The notes: generated from the letters alone by a model not told the origin. Counted from the stretch's first letter, positions 28,617 through 39,680 are shown. The stretch: 57,070 bases of DNA from Paulinella micropora (GCA_009731375.1 BJOX01000319.1:405853-462922), one strand, 5' to 3'. Program-made: numbers and translations.

Positions 28617-28767
28617 GAAGGGGACGAGAAGAGAGAGAGAGAGAGAGAGGCAGGCCGCGTATTAAAATTCGAGTAAAAAAAAAGGGAAAAACTATAGCGG
28701 CATGTTTTTTATTCAAAGTGTTTTGCACCAAATTTCTTTGAATCAACCTAAAAAAAAAACAACGTGG
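28617..28767. terminator. Convergent A/T-rich spacer
   Basis: A (GA)n run, ATTAAAATTCGAGTAAAAAAAAA and further A runs lie between the convergent ends at 28616 (plus) and 28768 (minus). It probably holds 3' end signals for both genes; this is inferred from position. Confidence 0.35.
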
Positions 28768-29267
28768 CTAGCCTGGCGGAGGATTACGAGTAGCAACCTG
28801 GTCCGACTCTGCACTAGGGGACAGCAAAGATTCGGACAAATCGTCCTCGTCCTGGAAAGGCGTGGCGGGGCCCGCAGCGGCGCGGGGCGGGAGCTGGCAC
28901 ACCCAGTCGCCCTCTACGTACAGGCCATTCGTGGCCTCCCCCCCGGGCGCGCGCCCGGGCGCGCTCTCCTGCCCCCTGAATTCTCGCTTGAGGCTCAAGA
29001 AGGCCGTGGGCAAGGGCGCGGACGACGGCGTAGACAGCCCCGCCAGCTCGTCCACGCACGCCGAGTTCCAGTGCGCCGCCAGGCCGTGCAGCCTGTTCTT
29101 GGGCGCTTCAAACGCGCAAACTTCGTAGTGGGGGGCCGCATAGTCCGGCGCAGGCACGTACAGNNNNNNNNNNCGTAGAGGGGGCCGCATAGTCCGGCGC
29201 AGGCACGTACAGGAAATCGCCCCCGGCGTGCACGGTCCCCGGCACGCCGAGCCGCAGCTTTTCATCC
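28768..29267 (-). pseudogene. Viral protein fragment, 5' cut by insertion at 29268
   Basis: Reading leftwards from the insertion the protein begins KLRLGVPGTVHAGGDFLYVP without a start, then passes the 10-N gap, where the sequence repeats itself. After the gap it continues YEVCAFEAPKNRLHGLAAHW, ACVDELAG, YVEGDWVCQLP and an acidic C-terminus ending NPPPG. About 150 codons remain. The family is not recognised. GC-rich viral composition ends sharply at 29267, where A/T-rich DNA starts, so the insertion boundary is clear to within a base or two. Confidence 0.5.
29164..29173. other. 10-N scaffold gap with overlapping contig ends
   Basis: About 35 nt ending GGCGCAGGCACGTACAG occur just before the Ns and again just after them (29174-29211), with one or two differences. 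The two contigs probably overlap and were not merged. Confidence 0.85.
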
Positions 29268-29273
29268 TAGTAC

Positions 29274-30880
29274 TTGATATCCTATTACAATGATGTATTT
29301 ACTTATTTACTTAGGTACCTATTTTTAGATAAAAAATCTAAAGCTGAGGATGAGCAGCCTGACTGGAGAGCGCCGGAAGAGCTTTTAAGTTGCTTAGCAG
29401 GGGATCTGTGCAAAAGGATATACGATCATAAGGGAGAAGCTTTCACGCAGGTACTGTTTGACAATCCTGTATGGAAGTTAATTACAGAAACTCATCGGTC
29501 GCGGTTGGAAGCATGGTTGTCTTGAATAGAAAAGTTCTAGATGACGCGTGTGGAGGTAATCATAGTCTGTATCAGTCAACAAAAGTTGTTCCATTTCAGT
29601 TTGCATGTGCCTTGTCTGCCAAAACAAAAGACAAAATTCAGTGGAAAGTGATTCCAGCACATAACATGAAAGATTTTGTCTCTGTAGCGGAAAAACACGG
29701 TTTTCACCTTTATCGACATGTGTATCGGATGTTCACGGAATTTGATTATGCCAAGCTGGTGTGGATATAGAAGACAGCACAAAAAGTCATTAGTAGCAGC
29801 ACCGACCCTAGTCTGGGTTCAACTGCCAACCATCTCACGTTGAATCTTTATGGGTATGGTTCATTTAATGAAGATCTGTTTGTACCGAAGTAGGATAAGC
29901 ATGAGTTAAAACAACTTCAGGAAACGTTGATCGCAATGGGGGAACAACTTGCTACGGAGCGGGAGAAATACAGCACCGTAGTGCCGTCCGCGTTCGGACT
30001 AAAGCTGGGGTGTATTCAGCATTTGACTAATTGGTGCCCCAAGGATGGAAGAGGAAGTGTCATTGATGCGTGTGCACCAGAACATAGGTGGAAGTTCGTG
30101 TGGAAAATTTAGCATGTGCCGCACCACCCTGAAGGTTCAGAGGATGTTGAGTTGGATACTTCGACTTATCAGGGATTGCATTGGGACGGGGAGGCAAAGT
30201 TTGGTCCATTGGTCGGGGTTAATCTGTATTATCCAGTACCGCAGTCCAGAAACGGCGGAAAGGGAATATCACATTCAGGCAAGGTAGCACAGATCGAAGG
30301 TAAACGTGCACAGAGGGAACTAGCAGTTGATGATGATTTAGTATCAAGGATTCAAGGGGCACGTGCACAGAGGGAACTAGCAGTTGATGCTGATTTAGCA
30401 TCTTGTGAGTGTTGTAGCATTGATTCATCATTCTGCAAGATGGCTGCAGAGGCGATGCCAATCCCCAATACATTAATTGCTCACGATCAAACAAACTTTT
30501 TCATCGAAAAGTCCGATGGGTTTCAGCAGTGTCTGCAATAGCTGAGTGCAAGAGAAATTCGTTCAGATGATTATGGAGATTTTGCGAAAGTTGATGGGTT
30601 CAGTGATTACATTGATAATATGAAGTTCATGGGGTCAGAAGAACCTGGTTGTCTTCAACCAGAATCTGCTAACCCCAGCCAGGTGATTTGAAAGCTATTG
30701 ATCAGCGCTTATATATGCAATCAAGGTGCTTACGGTGTGAAGGACATCACACATTTTGTGTTTTATCTCGCACGAGAAGTCACTATTATGGACAAGCAGC
30801 CTTCGAAACCGAAAAAGGCTCGCGATGCATTTCAGAAAGAGTTAGTAGGTCGTTCTCCACTTAGGAAGGTAGCTAGGTGA
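29274..30880 (+). pseudogene. Unrecognised long ORF with four in-frame TAG codons and one TGA
   Basis: After a first stretch in another frame (29274-29525, with DEQPDWRAPEELLSCLAG), one single frame runs from 29471 to 30880. It is interrupted only by TAG at 29768, 29891, 30110 and 30539 and TGA at 30689. Between the stops it reads like protein: STKVVPFQFACALSAKTKDK, LGSTANHLTLNLYGYGSF, FGLKLGCIQHLTNW, LHWDGEAKFGPLVGVNLYYP. A 57-nt tandem duplication (19 codons, AQRELAVD) lies at 30304-30403. The end is basic (KPKKARDAFQKELVGRSPLRK). I do not recognise the family; it may be part of a transposon. Confidence 0.45.
30304..30403 (+). repeat. Tandem 57-nt duplication in coding frame
   Basis: A 43-nt block starting ACGTGCACAGAGGGAACTAG at 30304-30346 recurs at 30361-30403 with two differences. 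The period of 57 nt keeps the reading frame, so a 19-residue unit is duplicated. Confidence 0.85.
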
Positions 30881-31524
30881 TGGGATTAATTCAACCGGCA
30901 TATACGTTATTTTTTTAATAGTTCATAGTATGGAAAAAGCGATATTTACTAGTCTGAGTGGTATTGGCGGCACCGATGCCGATATGTCCTGTGTGGATAC
31001 CTTTTATTTTATGACTTAGAGACCTGCATCAACTGTTTCGTTTGTTTGGCTGGCTTTTGTCTGTATTAATTAAATAACCTATTAAAGGACGTTTGGAGCT
31101 GGTTAATTAGTCAACTGGGGACGCCTGGGAGACGTTAAACCTGCTTCTAATACCTTCTATACTGTTCAACTTCTTAAGGGTCAGGAGCCTTGTACGTGTA
31201 GAAACACAACAGCATCACCTAAAGTGATCCAGAGGAAAGGCTTCCACGGTCTGTGTCACACCCCAAGGGTTTGGACCACAAAACCCCATTAACAGGCAAG
31301 CCTAGAAACCAGTCTAGTGGTGCTTGTTGCGCGCAGGAGTGTTGGTGGGTGCAGGATAGCTACCTGCTCAAGAAAACCAACTGGAAAAGGCCAACAGCTG
31401 ATTGCTGCAAAGAGGACACTTGCAACGTACTCGTAAGTGTGGATTTGCGGAAGGGGTGTCAGCCAGTCAGGAACACACAACAGACAAAAACAACAACCTT
31501 TCTGGTGTGTAAAAATAACTTCAG
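30881..31524. other. Non-coding, A/T-rich, no gene seen
   Basis: Only short ORFs occur. The stretch may be an untranslated leader of the following gag, as GTGTGTAAAAATAACTTCAG directly precedes the gag ATG at 31525. Confidence 0.4.
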
Positions 31525-33316
31525 ATGTCTGAAAAACAGAAAAACGGAAATGAATCAAACAACATACCTTACTACAGCGGTAGGGAAGACTGGGAAGACT
31601 TTCAACGCGGTCTGATGCTAGAGACAGTGAAGAAGAATCTTAAAGGTGGATTTGAGGACCTGAGGGGGCATAAGTTAGAAATACATCGTGCCAACCTACG
31701 TAGGCTGCATATGGCAGGCAAGAACGTACCAGACTATATAAGTCGGTGGGAAAAACATGCAAAGAAGAAGGCAGCAGTAACAGCAGCCAGCAGCAGCTAT
31801 GCAAATGGAACGCTAAACAGTGATTTGGGGCTGCAGGGAAGTGCAAGCAATGAAGAAGAAGAGACTGCTATGCCAAATTTAGATGATGCAGAGGATGAGT
31901 CGGGTGACAGTCAAAACACAGAAGACTCTAAAGAAGAGGAGGTGCAGGAGAACAGGTAAGAGTGGAAGAAAGCTCAGGCACCACTACAAAATGTGAGTCT
32001 GCCTCAAGGAAGTATGAGGAGGAAAGGAGAGAAAGACGAAAAGCATCTCCCTCTCGATCGTCGTCAATCACCAGTGACTCGGGCAGTGCAGACATAAGTG
32101 GCAGTGGCGAGGCAAAGGACCAACAGCTGGACTTTCTACAGCTGCTGCGACGGAAAAGAAGGCAGGTGCTACGGTGCGCAAGAAGAAGCGTAAAGAACGA
32201 CAACTCACGGTATGCTATGACAACAGCCTATTAGTAGCGGTGAGAGAGAAGAGGGTGGAACTGTTCACTCTAATCTATACACACCTCAAGGGAGAGGCAA
32301 AGAGATTGGTCACAGACTTAGTCAGAGATGGAACGCCGGAATTTGGGCAACAACCTGACGCTATGTGGAAGAGGCTTAAGGACCGGTATGGGAAAGGAAA
32401 CTCCAGTGATCTGCTTGAGAAGCAGAAAAGGATGTCTCGATGGGAGTTTAACTCGTCTACGCAGTATGAAGGGCAGATTGCTGAATTTGAGTCAGTGAGG
32501 GAACAGTTGGCCAAGAAGGGTCATCATCCCTCTGATTTGAGCTTCGAGCAAATTATTCGTGATGCGATAATGGATCCTGAAATTAGGGACAAGGAGGTTC
32601 AGAGTGACTGGAAGCAGTGGTTGCTGGCAGCAGATTTTAAAAAGGACAAGCAAGCATGGGATGTGCATCAATGGTGGCAAGAGCTGAAAAGAAAGCACAA
32701 GGACATTTATCTGCAAAAGGAAAGAGAAAGGAAGGCGAGCAAGAAGGCAAAGGCCAATGCTGCGAAGGTAGAAAAGAAGAGACACTTCACTACCCCATGC
32801 ATGTACTTCCAGAAGGGAAGGTGTAAGAAAGGGGGAGAGTGCCAATACCTGCACCTGACTGCATCTCAACGATAAGCTGAAGGCATCTGTTTCCTCTTCA
32901 GTAAAGAAGGTGATTGCAAGTACGGGAGTAAGTGCAAGTTCTCGCATTCGGGAAAAGAGAAGAAAGGTGGAGGGGGTACGCGAGGGGATGAGGGTCAAGG
33001 CGGCAGTAAGCGCAACCAAAATGGTAAAAAGGATAAGAGTAAGAAGGAGAAGCAGTGCTTCAACTGCAACTGCAAGGGGCACTATGCCTCCAACTGTAAG
33101 AAGCCGTGCCTCAGGTGTGGAGGAGATCATCCCTTGCCGAAGTGTACCCATAGCCCAGATGGGGGTGGAGAGCAGCCGGGAGCAAATGCCAAAGCTGACA
33201 TGATCAAGAAGACGTCCCCAGGGGCTGACACTAGTGAAATCTCTGACGAAGAGGAAGATAAGGAGCTTAATCGGGCCTTCAGTCTACTCCAGAGAAGGAA
33301 AGCAGCGCGGGCGTAA
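31525..33316 (+). pseudogene. gag: Retroelement gag with CCCH and CCHC zinc fingers, disrupted
   Basis: Starts MSEKQKNGNESNNIPYYSGR, then an acidic coiled stretch. The frame changes near 31.96 and 32.17 kb, then continues as a capsid-like helical domain (VELFTLIYTHLKGEAKRLV; MWKRLKDRYGKG). Near 32.80 kb is a CCCH finger (CMYFQKGRCKKGGECQYLH). A TAA at 32873-32875 follows, and the same frame gives a second CCCH finger (CFLFSKEGDCKYGSKCKFSH). Then come a CCHC knuckle (CFNCNCKGHYASNC) and a second CxxCxxxHxxxxC motif (CLRCGGDHPLPKC). Capsid-like helices before zinc knuckles mark a retroviral-type Gag that binds RNA. The CCCH pair is unusual. The breaks show it is not functional here. Confidence 0.75.
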
Positions 33317-35209
33317 ATTGTTAAAGGGTGGTAGCAAAACTGTGTGTAGTGAGGAAGTGGCCACATCCGAAAGGAGTGTGAGTAGAGCGCCTCAACCTGA
33401 AAGCAGCGAGCTAGCTAGTACCGCCAGTCAACTAGGAGGAGAGTTGGGTGTGTTCCCGGAAGTGAGCAACTATGAGGAATTTAACAACTTTGTCAATGCT
33501 CTGACTGCTCCTAGGGAGAGCGACCGGGCGTCTACGGCGAATGTGGAGGCGCGCGTGGCTGGCGGAGAGTCGAAGGCGATCCCAGAAGCTCTGTTCACCG
33601 CGGGCTACGACTACGTGCCTATGAGGGCGAGCGATGGTATGACTGACGGGGAGGCGAAGGCAATCCCAGGGTCCCTGCTGGGTCAAACTCCAAGCGAGCC
33701 TGAAGAAGAGAAGAAGGTGCCAGCTAGGAAGAGGTGGCTGGAAGGTAAAGAACCATAGGAAGATGATGAATTCTACGAATGGGACAGCGATGCAACCTAC
33801 GATTCCAGTCAAGAAGAAGGAGAGGAAGCTCCTGCCGTGGTACTGCAATAAAGGGACAACAGTGGAGCAGTGACGCATGAGTTTCGACAATTTGGATCGG
33901 GGCGAATGCTAGTGACATTCGGTGTGTCAACGGCTCCGGAGTTTGTATCTCGTTCGTGGATGAGGGATATACCCTCTGGACCGGGGATAGTGGACCAGCA
34001 TGTGAAATGGCAAATTAACTGGCTCGAATTTAAAAGACTTAAGTACGGGCGCAACACACCTAAGGCGATGATGGTGAAGAGGGCGGGGAGTAAGAAGGAC
34101 ACCGGTGAAAACAACACAATTGAAACCTCGCAAAACCAGACTCAGTTTATTCATTGCCCGAACCTTTAAAGTATGGTCCCGAGACCTACGACATATCCAC
34201 CTGAACACCTACAGCATGGCGAAGACGAGCCCGTGGGGGTGGTGGAAGCGCGCTTGGAAGGAAAATGCTACGGTTCCACACTCGGCAGAGACCGGTGCAT
34301 GAGGACCCGGAAGGAGGCGGTAGAGTCGGAGTACCAACAGGTAAGAGCCGACGCTGCCGGGCTACTCACCGAGGATATGATGTTCTGCACCAACCATCAA
34401 GACCGGAGAGAGCGCTACTACGTGGATGAGAGCATACGGGCGAAGTCGCGGGAGTGGGCGCTGATGCCAGCGTATCGGCTGGTAGTCGAGATGGAGATCC
34501 GTGGACTAGGACACCTGGTTGGGCGAGCCAAGCCCGACAAGATGGTGGAGCATCTAACGCGGCAGGAAGCTCAGAAGCGAGGGGTGAATTGGGACAGATC
34601 CTTGGTGCCCAAAATATTCACCATCTTGCGAGAGGATCAGACGGGTTTGCTCTACAACTGGAACATCACCCGGGACAAGGTGAAGTGGGAAGAGCCGGGA
34701 TTGCCGAGGAACCGGAAGGTGTACAGAGAAAGAGTGCCCTACAGAACGGTGAAAGCGGCTGTAACGCAGTACCGGGCCATGAAGGACCCGGTGCATGCCG
34801 GGAGGTACGACTCTGACCTAAAGCGAGTGGGGCTAGTGAGGCTAAAGGCACGATGGCTAAGTCTCCCGTTACGGAGGAAGCGATGCCCCTGCTAACGCCT
34901 AAGGTGAAAGGGAAAGCTACGGAGACCACGGAGGCAACGGAGAGCCAAGTGGAGAGTCAAGGACCTGTAATACCGGGACCGGGGAAGGCAAAGCAGGAGA
35001 TGTTGGCTACTACTGAGGAAGTAATAGACCCATTGGTGTTTCTGGAAAATGTGAGTACCCCGTGGCGGGAGCACATGGCGGAGCTCTATCGAAGCTTCCC
35101 GGAGAATTCCACGGAGTTGAACGAGGAGTCGGAAGATTCCAAAGACCCAGGGAAGGGGGACGACACTGTGTCATTAGTGACGCAAGTTAGGGCGGCGGCG
35201 CTATCATAA
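33234..35209 (+). pseudogene. Downstream gag/pre-pol remnant with a possible decayed protease
   Basis: After a frame change near 33.3 kb, an acidic segment (ESSELASTASQLGGELGVFP) leads to a TAG at 33756-33758 and further DDEFYEWDSD. At about 33.9 kb the segment RMLVTFGVSTAPEFVSRSWM resembles the region around the DT/SG active site of an aspartic protease, but the catalytic motif is absent. Two more ORFs follow: 34173-34895 (basic, with RLVVEMEIRGLGHLVGRA) and 34853-35209 (ENVSTPWREHMAELYRSFPE). No reverse transcriptase follows. It may be the missing 5' half of a Ty3-type element like the pol at 21.6 kb, but this is not shown. Confidence 0.4.
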
Positions 35210-35233
35210 ATTCCCTTAGTACTTGATATCCTA

Positions 35234-35384
35234 CGCTAATTATCTATTTACTCACTTAGTTAGCATGGAGACTAGTAACGTCTTTTGGTCGCAAAGCCAC
35301 GGCTGCGACCAGATATCTGCACGTTTCTCCTGATACCAATTGTCAGGGGCATTCGTAGAAGTCCTAGACGATGGGGCTACACAC
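35234..35384 (-). mobile_element. Possible LTR end with primer-binding-site-like sequence
   Basis: On the minus strand TGACAAT is followed by TGGTATCAGGAG (35338-35327), close to the primer-binding site complementary to initiator-Met tRNA used by many LTR elements (TGGTATCAGAGC). Directly downstream on that strand lies a perfect 8-bp hairpin, TGGTCGCA/TGCGACCA (35286-35311). It is a short piece only; no coding follows on the minus strand. Confidence 0.4.
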
Positions 35385-36620
35385 AACACACACACACACA
35401 CATACAAACACACACACAGACAGACAAACATACGACATATCACCTCCCTTCCCTTTCCTTCACCTCCCTTCTCTCACTTTTCATCCTTCTCTTCGATTCC
35501 CCTCCCCTCCCTTCTCTTAACCATCCCTTCCTTTCCCCTTCCTTCCCTTTGCCTCCCCTNNNNNNNNNNNNNNNNNNNNNNNNNNNNNNNNNNNNNNNNN
35601 NNNNNNNNNNNNNNNNNNNNNNNNNNNNNNNNNNNNNNNNNNNNNNNNNNNNNNNNNNNNNNNNNNNNNNNNNNNNNNNNNNNNNNNNNNNNNNNNNNNN
35701 NNNNNNNNNNNNNNNNNNNNNNNNNNNNNNNNNNNNNNNNNNNNNNNNNNNNNNNNNNNNNNNNNNNNNNNNNNNNNNNNNNNNNNNNNNNNNNNNNNNN
35801 NNNNNNNNNNNNNNNNNNNNNNNNNNNNNNNNNNNNNNNNNNNNNNNNNNNNNNNNNNNNNNNNNNNNNNNNNNNNNNNNNNNNNNNNNNNNNNNNNNNN
35901 NNNNNNNNNNNNNNNNNNNNNNNNNNNNNNNNNNNNNNNNNNNNNNNNNNNNNNNNNNNNNNNNNNNNNNNNNNNNNNNNNNNNNNNNNNNNNNNNNNNN
36001 NNNNNNNNNNNNNNNNNNNNNNNNNNNNNNNNNNNNNNNNNNNNNNNNNNNNNNNNNNNNNNNNNNNNNNNNNNNNNNNNNNNNNNNNNNNNNNNNNNNN
36101 NNNNNNNNNNNNNNNNNNNNNNNNNNNNNNNNNNNNNNNNNNNNNNNNNNNNNNNNNNNNNNNNNNNNNNNNNNNNNNNNNNNNNNNNNNNNNNNNNNNN
36201 NNNNNNNNNNNNNNNNNNNNNNNNNNNNNNNNNNNNNNNNNNNNNNNNNNNNNNNNNNNNNNNNNNNNNNNNNNNNNNNNNNNNNNNNNNNNNNNNNNNN
36301 NNNNNNNNNNNNNNNNNNNNNNNNNNNNNNNNNNNNNNNNNNNNNNNNNNNNNNNNNNNNNNNNNNNNNNNNNNNNNNNNNNNNNNNNNNNNNNNNNNNN
36401 NNNNNNNNNNNNNNNNNNNNNNNNNNNNNNNNNNNNNNNNNNNNNNNNNNNNNNNNNNNNNNNNNNNNNNNNNNNNNNNNNNNNNNNNNNNNNNNNNNNN
36501 NNNNNNNNNNCTTAATTATCTTCCCATTGCCTTCACCCCCTCCCCTCCCCCCCTCCTCACTACACATACAGACACACTTCATCGGCAGAGGCACATCCGA
36601 AGAGGAGGAAGCACTAGTAG
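35385..36620. repeat. CA and pyrimidine-rich microsatellites around a 950-N gap
   Basis: (CA)n and CAGACAGACA at about 35385-35430 are followed by long CT-rich tracts. The gap spans 35560-36510, and C-rich pyrimidine sequence resumes after it. ORFs crossing the Ns are artefacts. Confidence 0.9.
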
Positions 36621-37155
36621 ACTACGAATTTGTCACTGACAAGCACAAAATAGATAGAAACAACGAAACAGATGAGAAAGGGAATACTTGTGGGCCGCAC
36701 AGACTTTAAATAATAGATGGCTGAAACGGTGGCTTCTGACAGAAGAAGGCCTAAAACACTTGAAGAGAAAGCTGTTGAGGCTCGCGATACTCGCGGTAGA
36801 ACCATTCCCCCCCCGGGGATAACACATGCAAAATTCTCACGACCACGTTAGATCCTCCACAGACTTCAGATTCAACGCATGAAGTAGTTGTAATTACCTA
36901 ATCAACGACTACGTGACTGACAAAAAGCAATTCTGATCATGCAGAGCTGATTCAGAGAATTCCAGTTTCATGGGGCGGCCATATACACAATTTAATAGTG
37001 TGACATTATCATTTCAGTTGATTAGCGCACCAAGGTGCGAGAAGAAGATCGCAGCAAAAAAGCGAAGGTTGGTACAGGGATCGTCAGTACAGCGTGATCG
37101 CGACAGGCAGCAGAAGCAAGTGAAAATGTTATAACAGAGAGAGAGAGAAAGAGAG

Positions 37156-37195
<40 letters not shown>

Positions 37196-38335
37196 AAGAT
37201 TCGGATTTACTTTTACCAAGTCTGATTCAACGTCGAGGATCTCAGAATTTAAGCTACCAATTACACTGACGGGAGGGCAGAGCATGGGCTCTGGGGCACG
37301 ACTTCTCATGGGAGACTCGCATATTTATATGAGCAGTTTATTCGACAAGTCGTTTGCTATATGTAGTGTATCGGTCGGACGAGAGCACCTTCAACAGAGG
37401 AGTCAGTCTATAGCGTGGGGTTCGACCGTCTATGTCGGCTTTCCCCAAATGGGGATTGTCGCCTGCCCTCACATTACATAGTAGAATTACCGGTCGTGTT
37501 TGACGTGAAAATACTTGCCACTAGTAGAAATAAGTAGGAAGCATAAAAGTGCACTATTTGCACAAGGCGGCCAGGTTGGAGGCGTCTGATTCAAATTAAT
37601 GCTCAGTGAGCCTTTGAGTCCATTGAGTGGATAAGAGGGAAAGGAAAAAGGGCTCAGATAACGAGCCGAACAAGAAATAGAAGAAAAAAACAGGAAACAG
37701 GAAAAGAAAAAGAAACAAGGACGGGCGCGCCGGAACTAGCTGCAGGAAACACCAGAAAAACCGTCGACAACAACACGAATGGCCCAGGTGAAGGCAAACT
37801 ATGAAAGGTGACCGTCAGTTGCAGAACTCGTACGAATCATCGACTCTTGGAAAGGAGAGAGAAATATCCGAGACTGGGATGGAAGTCTGAGAGAAATAAA
37901 GAGACAAAAGATGTAGGAAGGAAGAAAACAAATCGGTCGAATACTGGTAGGAAACATCATAAGCCCTGAGAGCGAAATGAGAGGATAAAGCAACTATATA
38001 ACTCTGTCATGTACTCGGACATGGGAAAGAACTGACTAGTACTCATACGACGCCAAGACCTTGCAGCTTGAAGGAGCGAACGCTGCACAAGCGTCCACCA
38101 ATAAGTTAAAAATCATGGAGGTAGACTGAAGTTGCTTTTGGGCGCCTCTTTGTTGCCCCTCCCACTCCTTTCCTTCTTCGCCTTTTTACCGCTGTGCGAA
38201 CGATTTGACACTTGTTATCTGTATTGTTACTAGTAACCAATTTTTGACTGAGCGCGCACTTGCTGGGGCCAAGGAGGAAACATGGTGGCTGGTCCAGTCT
38301 CGCGCCAGCAGACTCTGGGGCAGCTCTTAGCGGCC
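36621..38335. other. Intergenic, no gene seen
   Basis: Only short ORFs with no protein-like pattern are present. A (GA)n tract lies at about 37135-37195. Composition is mixed and A-rich in places (37640-37720). The stretch contains nothing else I can name. Confidence 0.5.
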
Positions 38336-38420
38336 TCACGCGGGGACAGAAGCTTGAAACGTGTTGGCTTGAGGCAGCTGTTAACATCACGCGGGGACAG
38401 AAGCTTGAAACGTCTTGGCT
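38336..38420 (+). repeat. Tandem direct repeat, 34 nt at 51-nt spacing
   Basis: The block starting TCACGCGGGGACAGAAGCTT occurs at 38336-38369 and 38387-38420 with one difference. The 51-nt period is divisible by three, but no convincing coding frame surrounds it. Confidence 0.8.
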
Positions 38421-39072
38421 TTCAACTCCAGCTTGTCCTGGCCACGATAAACAGACACGCGTATACGCATGCAAGCACACACACACACATACCGCACAAA
38501 GACATTGTAGCCCCAACTAGCGGCCATACATCAACACACAGTATACGAAACACAGACGTAGATTGTATGACCTTGTTTTTTGTTTCTTGCTTCTTCCACA
38601 TCCTTCTTTCTTTTCTTTTTTTGTTTCTTCTTCTACATTCTTCCTTCCATCTTTTGTCTTCTTTCTTTCTTCTCCCTTCATTTTCTTCCTTCCTACATTT
38701 CTCTTCCTCCTCCTCGTCCTACTCTTCCTTAACCCTCCTCCTTCTTCGTTGTTGCTGTTGTGATTCTTGTGTTGTGGTCGTCTTCGTTGTGTTGTGTGTT
38801 AGAGGGTTTGGAGAGGGCAGGCAGGGGTGAGGTTTGTCAGGTGGGTGGGGCGGGTTGTTGTATCGTTGTGCTGTTGTTGTGTTGTTATGTTGTGTTAGAA
38901 GGCGGGGGGTGGGGCAGGGTGTACAGGGGCGTGTGGTGGGTTGTAGCCCATGGTGCCATGCAGCAGCCCCAGAGAAGACAACACCCACAGCGAGCCCGGC
39001 GCGCCATCTAGAGAGATAGAGATAGCAGATGCATGGATACGTGGATGAATGGATGGATGGATGGATGGACAA

Positions 39073-39115
<43 letters not shown>

Positions 39116-39680
39116 TCCAGAAAATTGCCTGGCGCTTTGCTGCTTGCATGTATCTACACACACATTTACACATACACCTCGGCAGTGACCACTAGCAAGC
39201 TCATCCGCACATCTCGCGTGTCAAAAGAACACACAACGTTCACATACACTCATCTCGTATGTCACAAGTACATCCGCACAATGTTCCACATACACACCGC
39301 CTGCATGCGCCGACCTCGCGCCGCACGTGGCTGCGTATCGACGAATGTACAATTACACGCACGCGCGTACAGATACGTGCATGACGTAGCAAGTGACAAG
39401 CGACAGCAGTAGGAGAAAGAGGTGGGGAGAGCTATGTAAGCTGAGAAAATAACTGCGCAAGAGAGAGAGAGAGAGAGAAGGGGGGGGGGGGGGGGAACAG
39501 GGGGGGGGGAAAGGGGGGGGGGGGGGGGGNNNNNNNNNNCGGCGGGTGCGTGGCTCCATACCTTGCGCACTCGCTCGCCAGCCGCCGGAGCAGCCGCTAA
39601 GCACACACCACACACAGAACACACACACACAAACACGAGAACATCCATACAAGAACATGGTACACTTTAGCCCGAACGGC

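Larger units (their letters stand above)
29268..35233. mobile_element. 5.9-kb inserted segment bounded by a 17-bp direct repeat
   Basis: The 17 bp TAGTACTTGATATCCTA at 29268-29284 recurs exactly at 35217-35233, and the next 30-35 nt are also similar at both sites. The left copy lies exactly at the viral boundary. Inside are a disrupted ORF (29.27-30.88 kb) and a retroelement gag region (31.5-35.2 kb). It could be a composite retroelement with degenerate terminal repeats or two insertions. The right copy is followed by non-viral DNA, so it is not a simple target duplication of the viral site. Confidence 0.5.

Noticed and set aside
35285-36709. Long ORFs of 380-470 codons across the 950-N gap
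   Set aside because: Most codons are N, and the ends are CA or CT repeats; there is no protein evidence.
39056-39114. CRISPR-like array
   Set aside because: It is a simple GATA microsatellite with no spacers; no other spaced repeat in the window looks like CRISPR.
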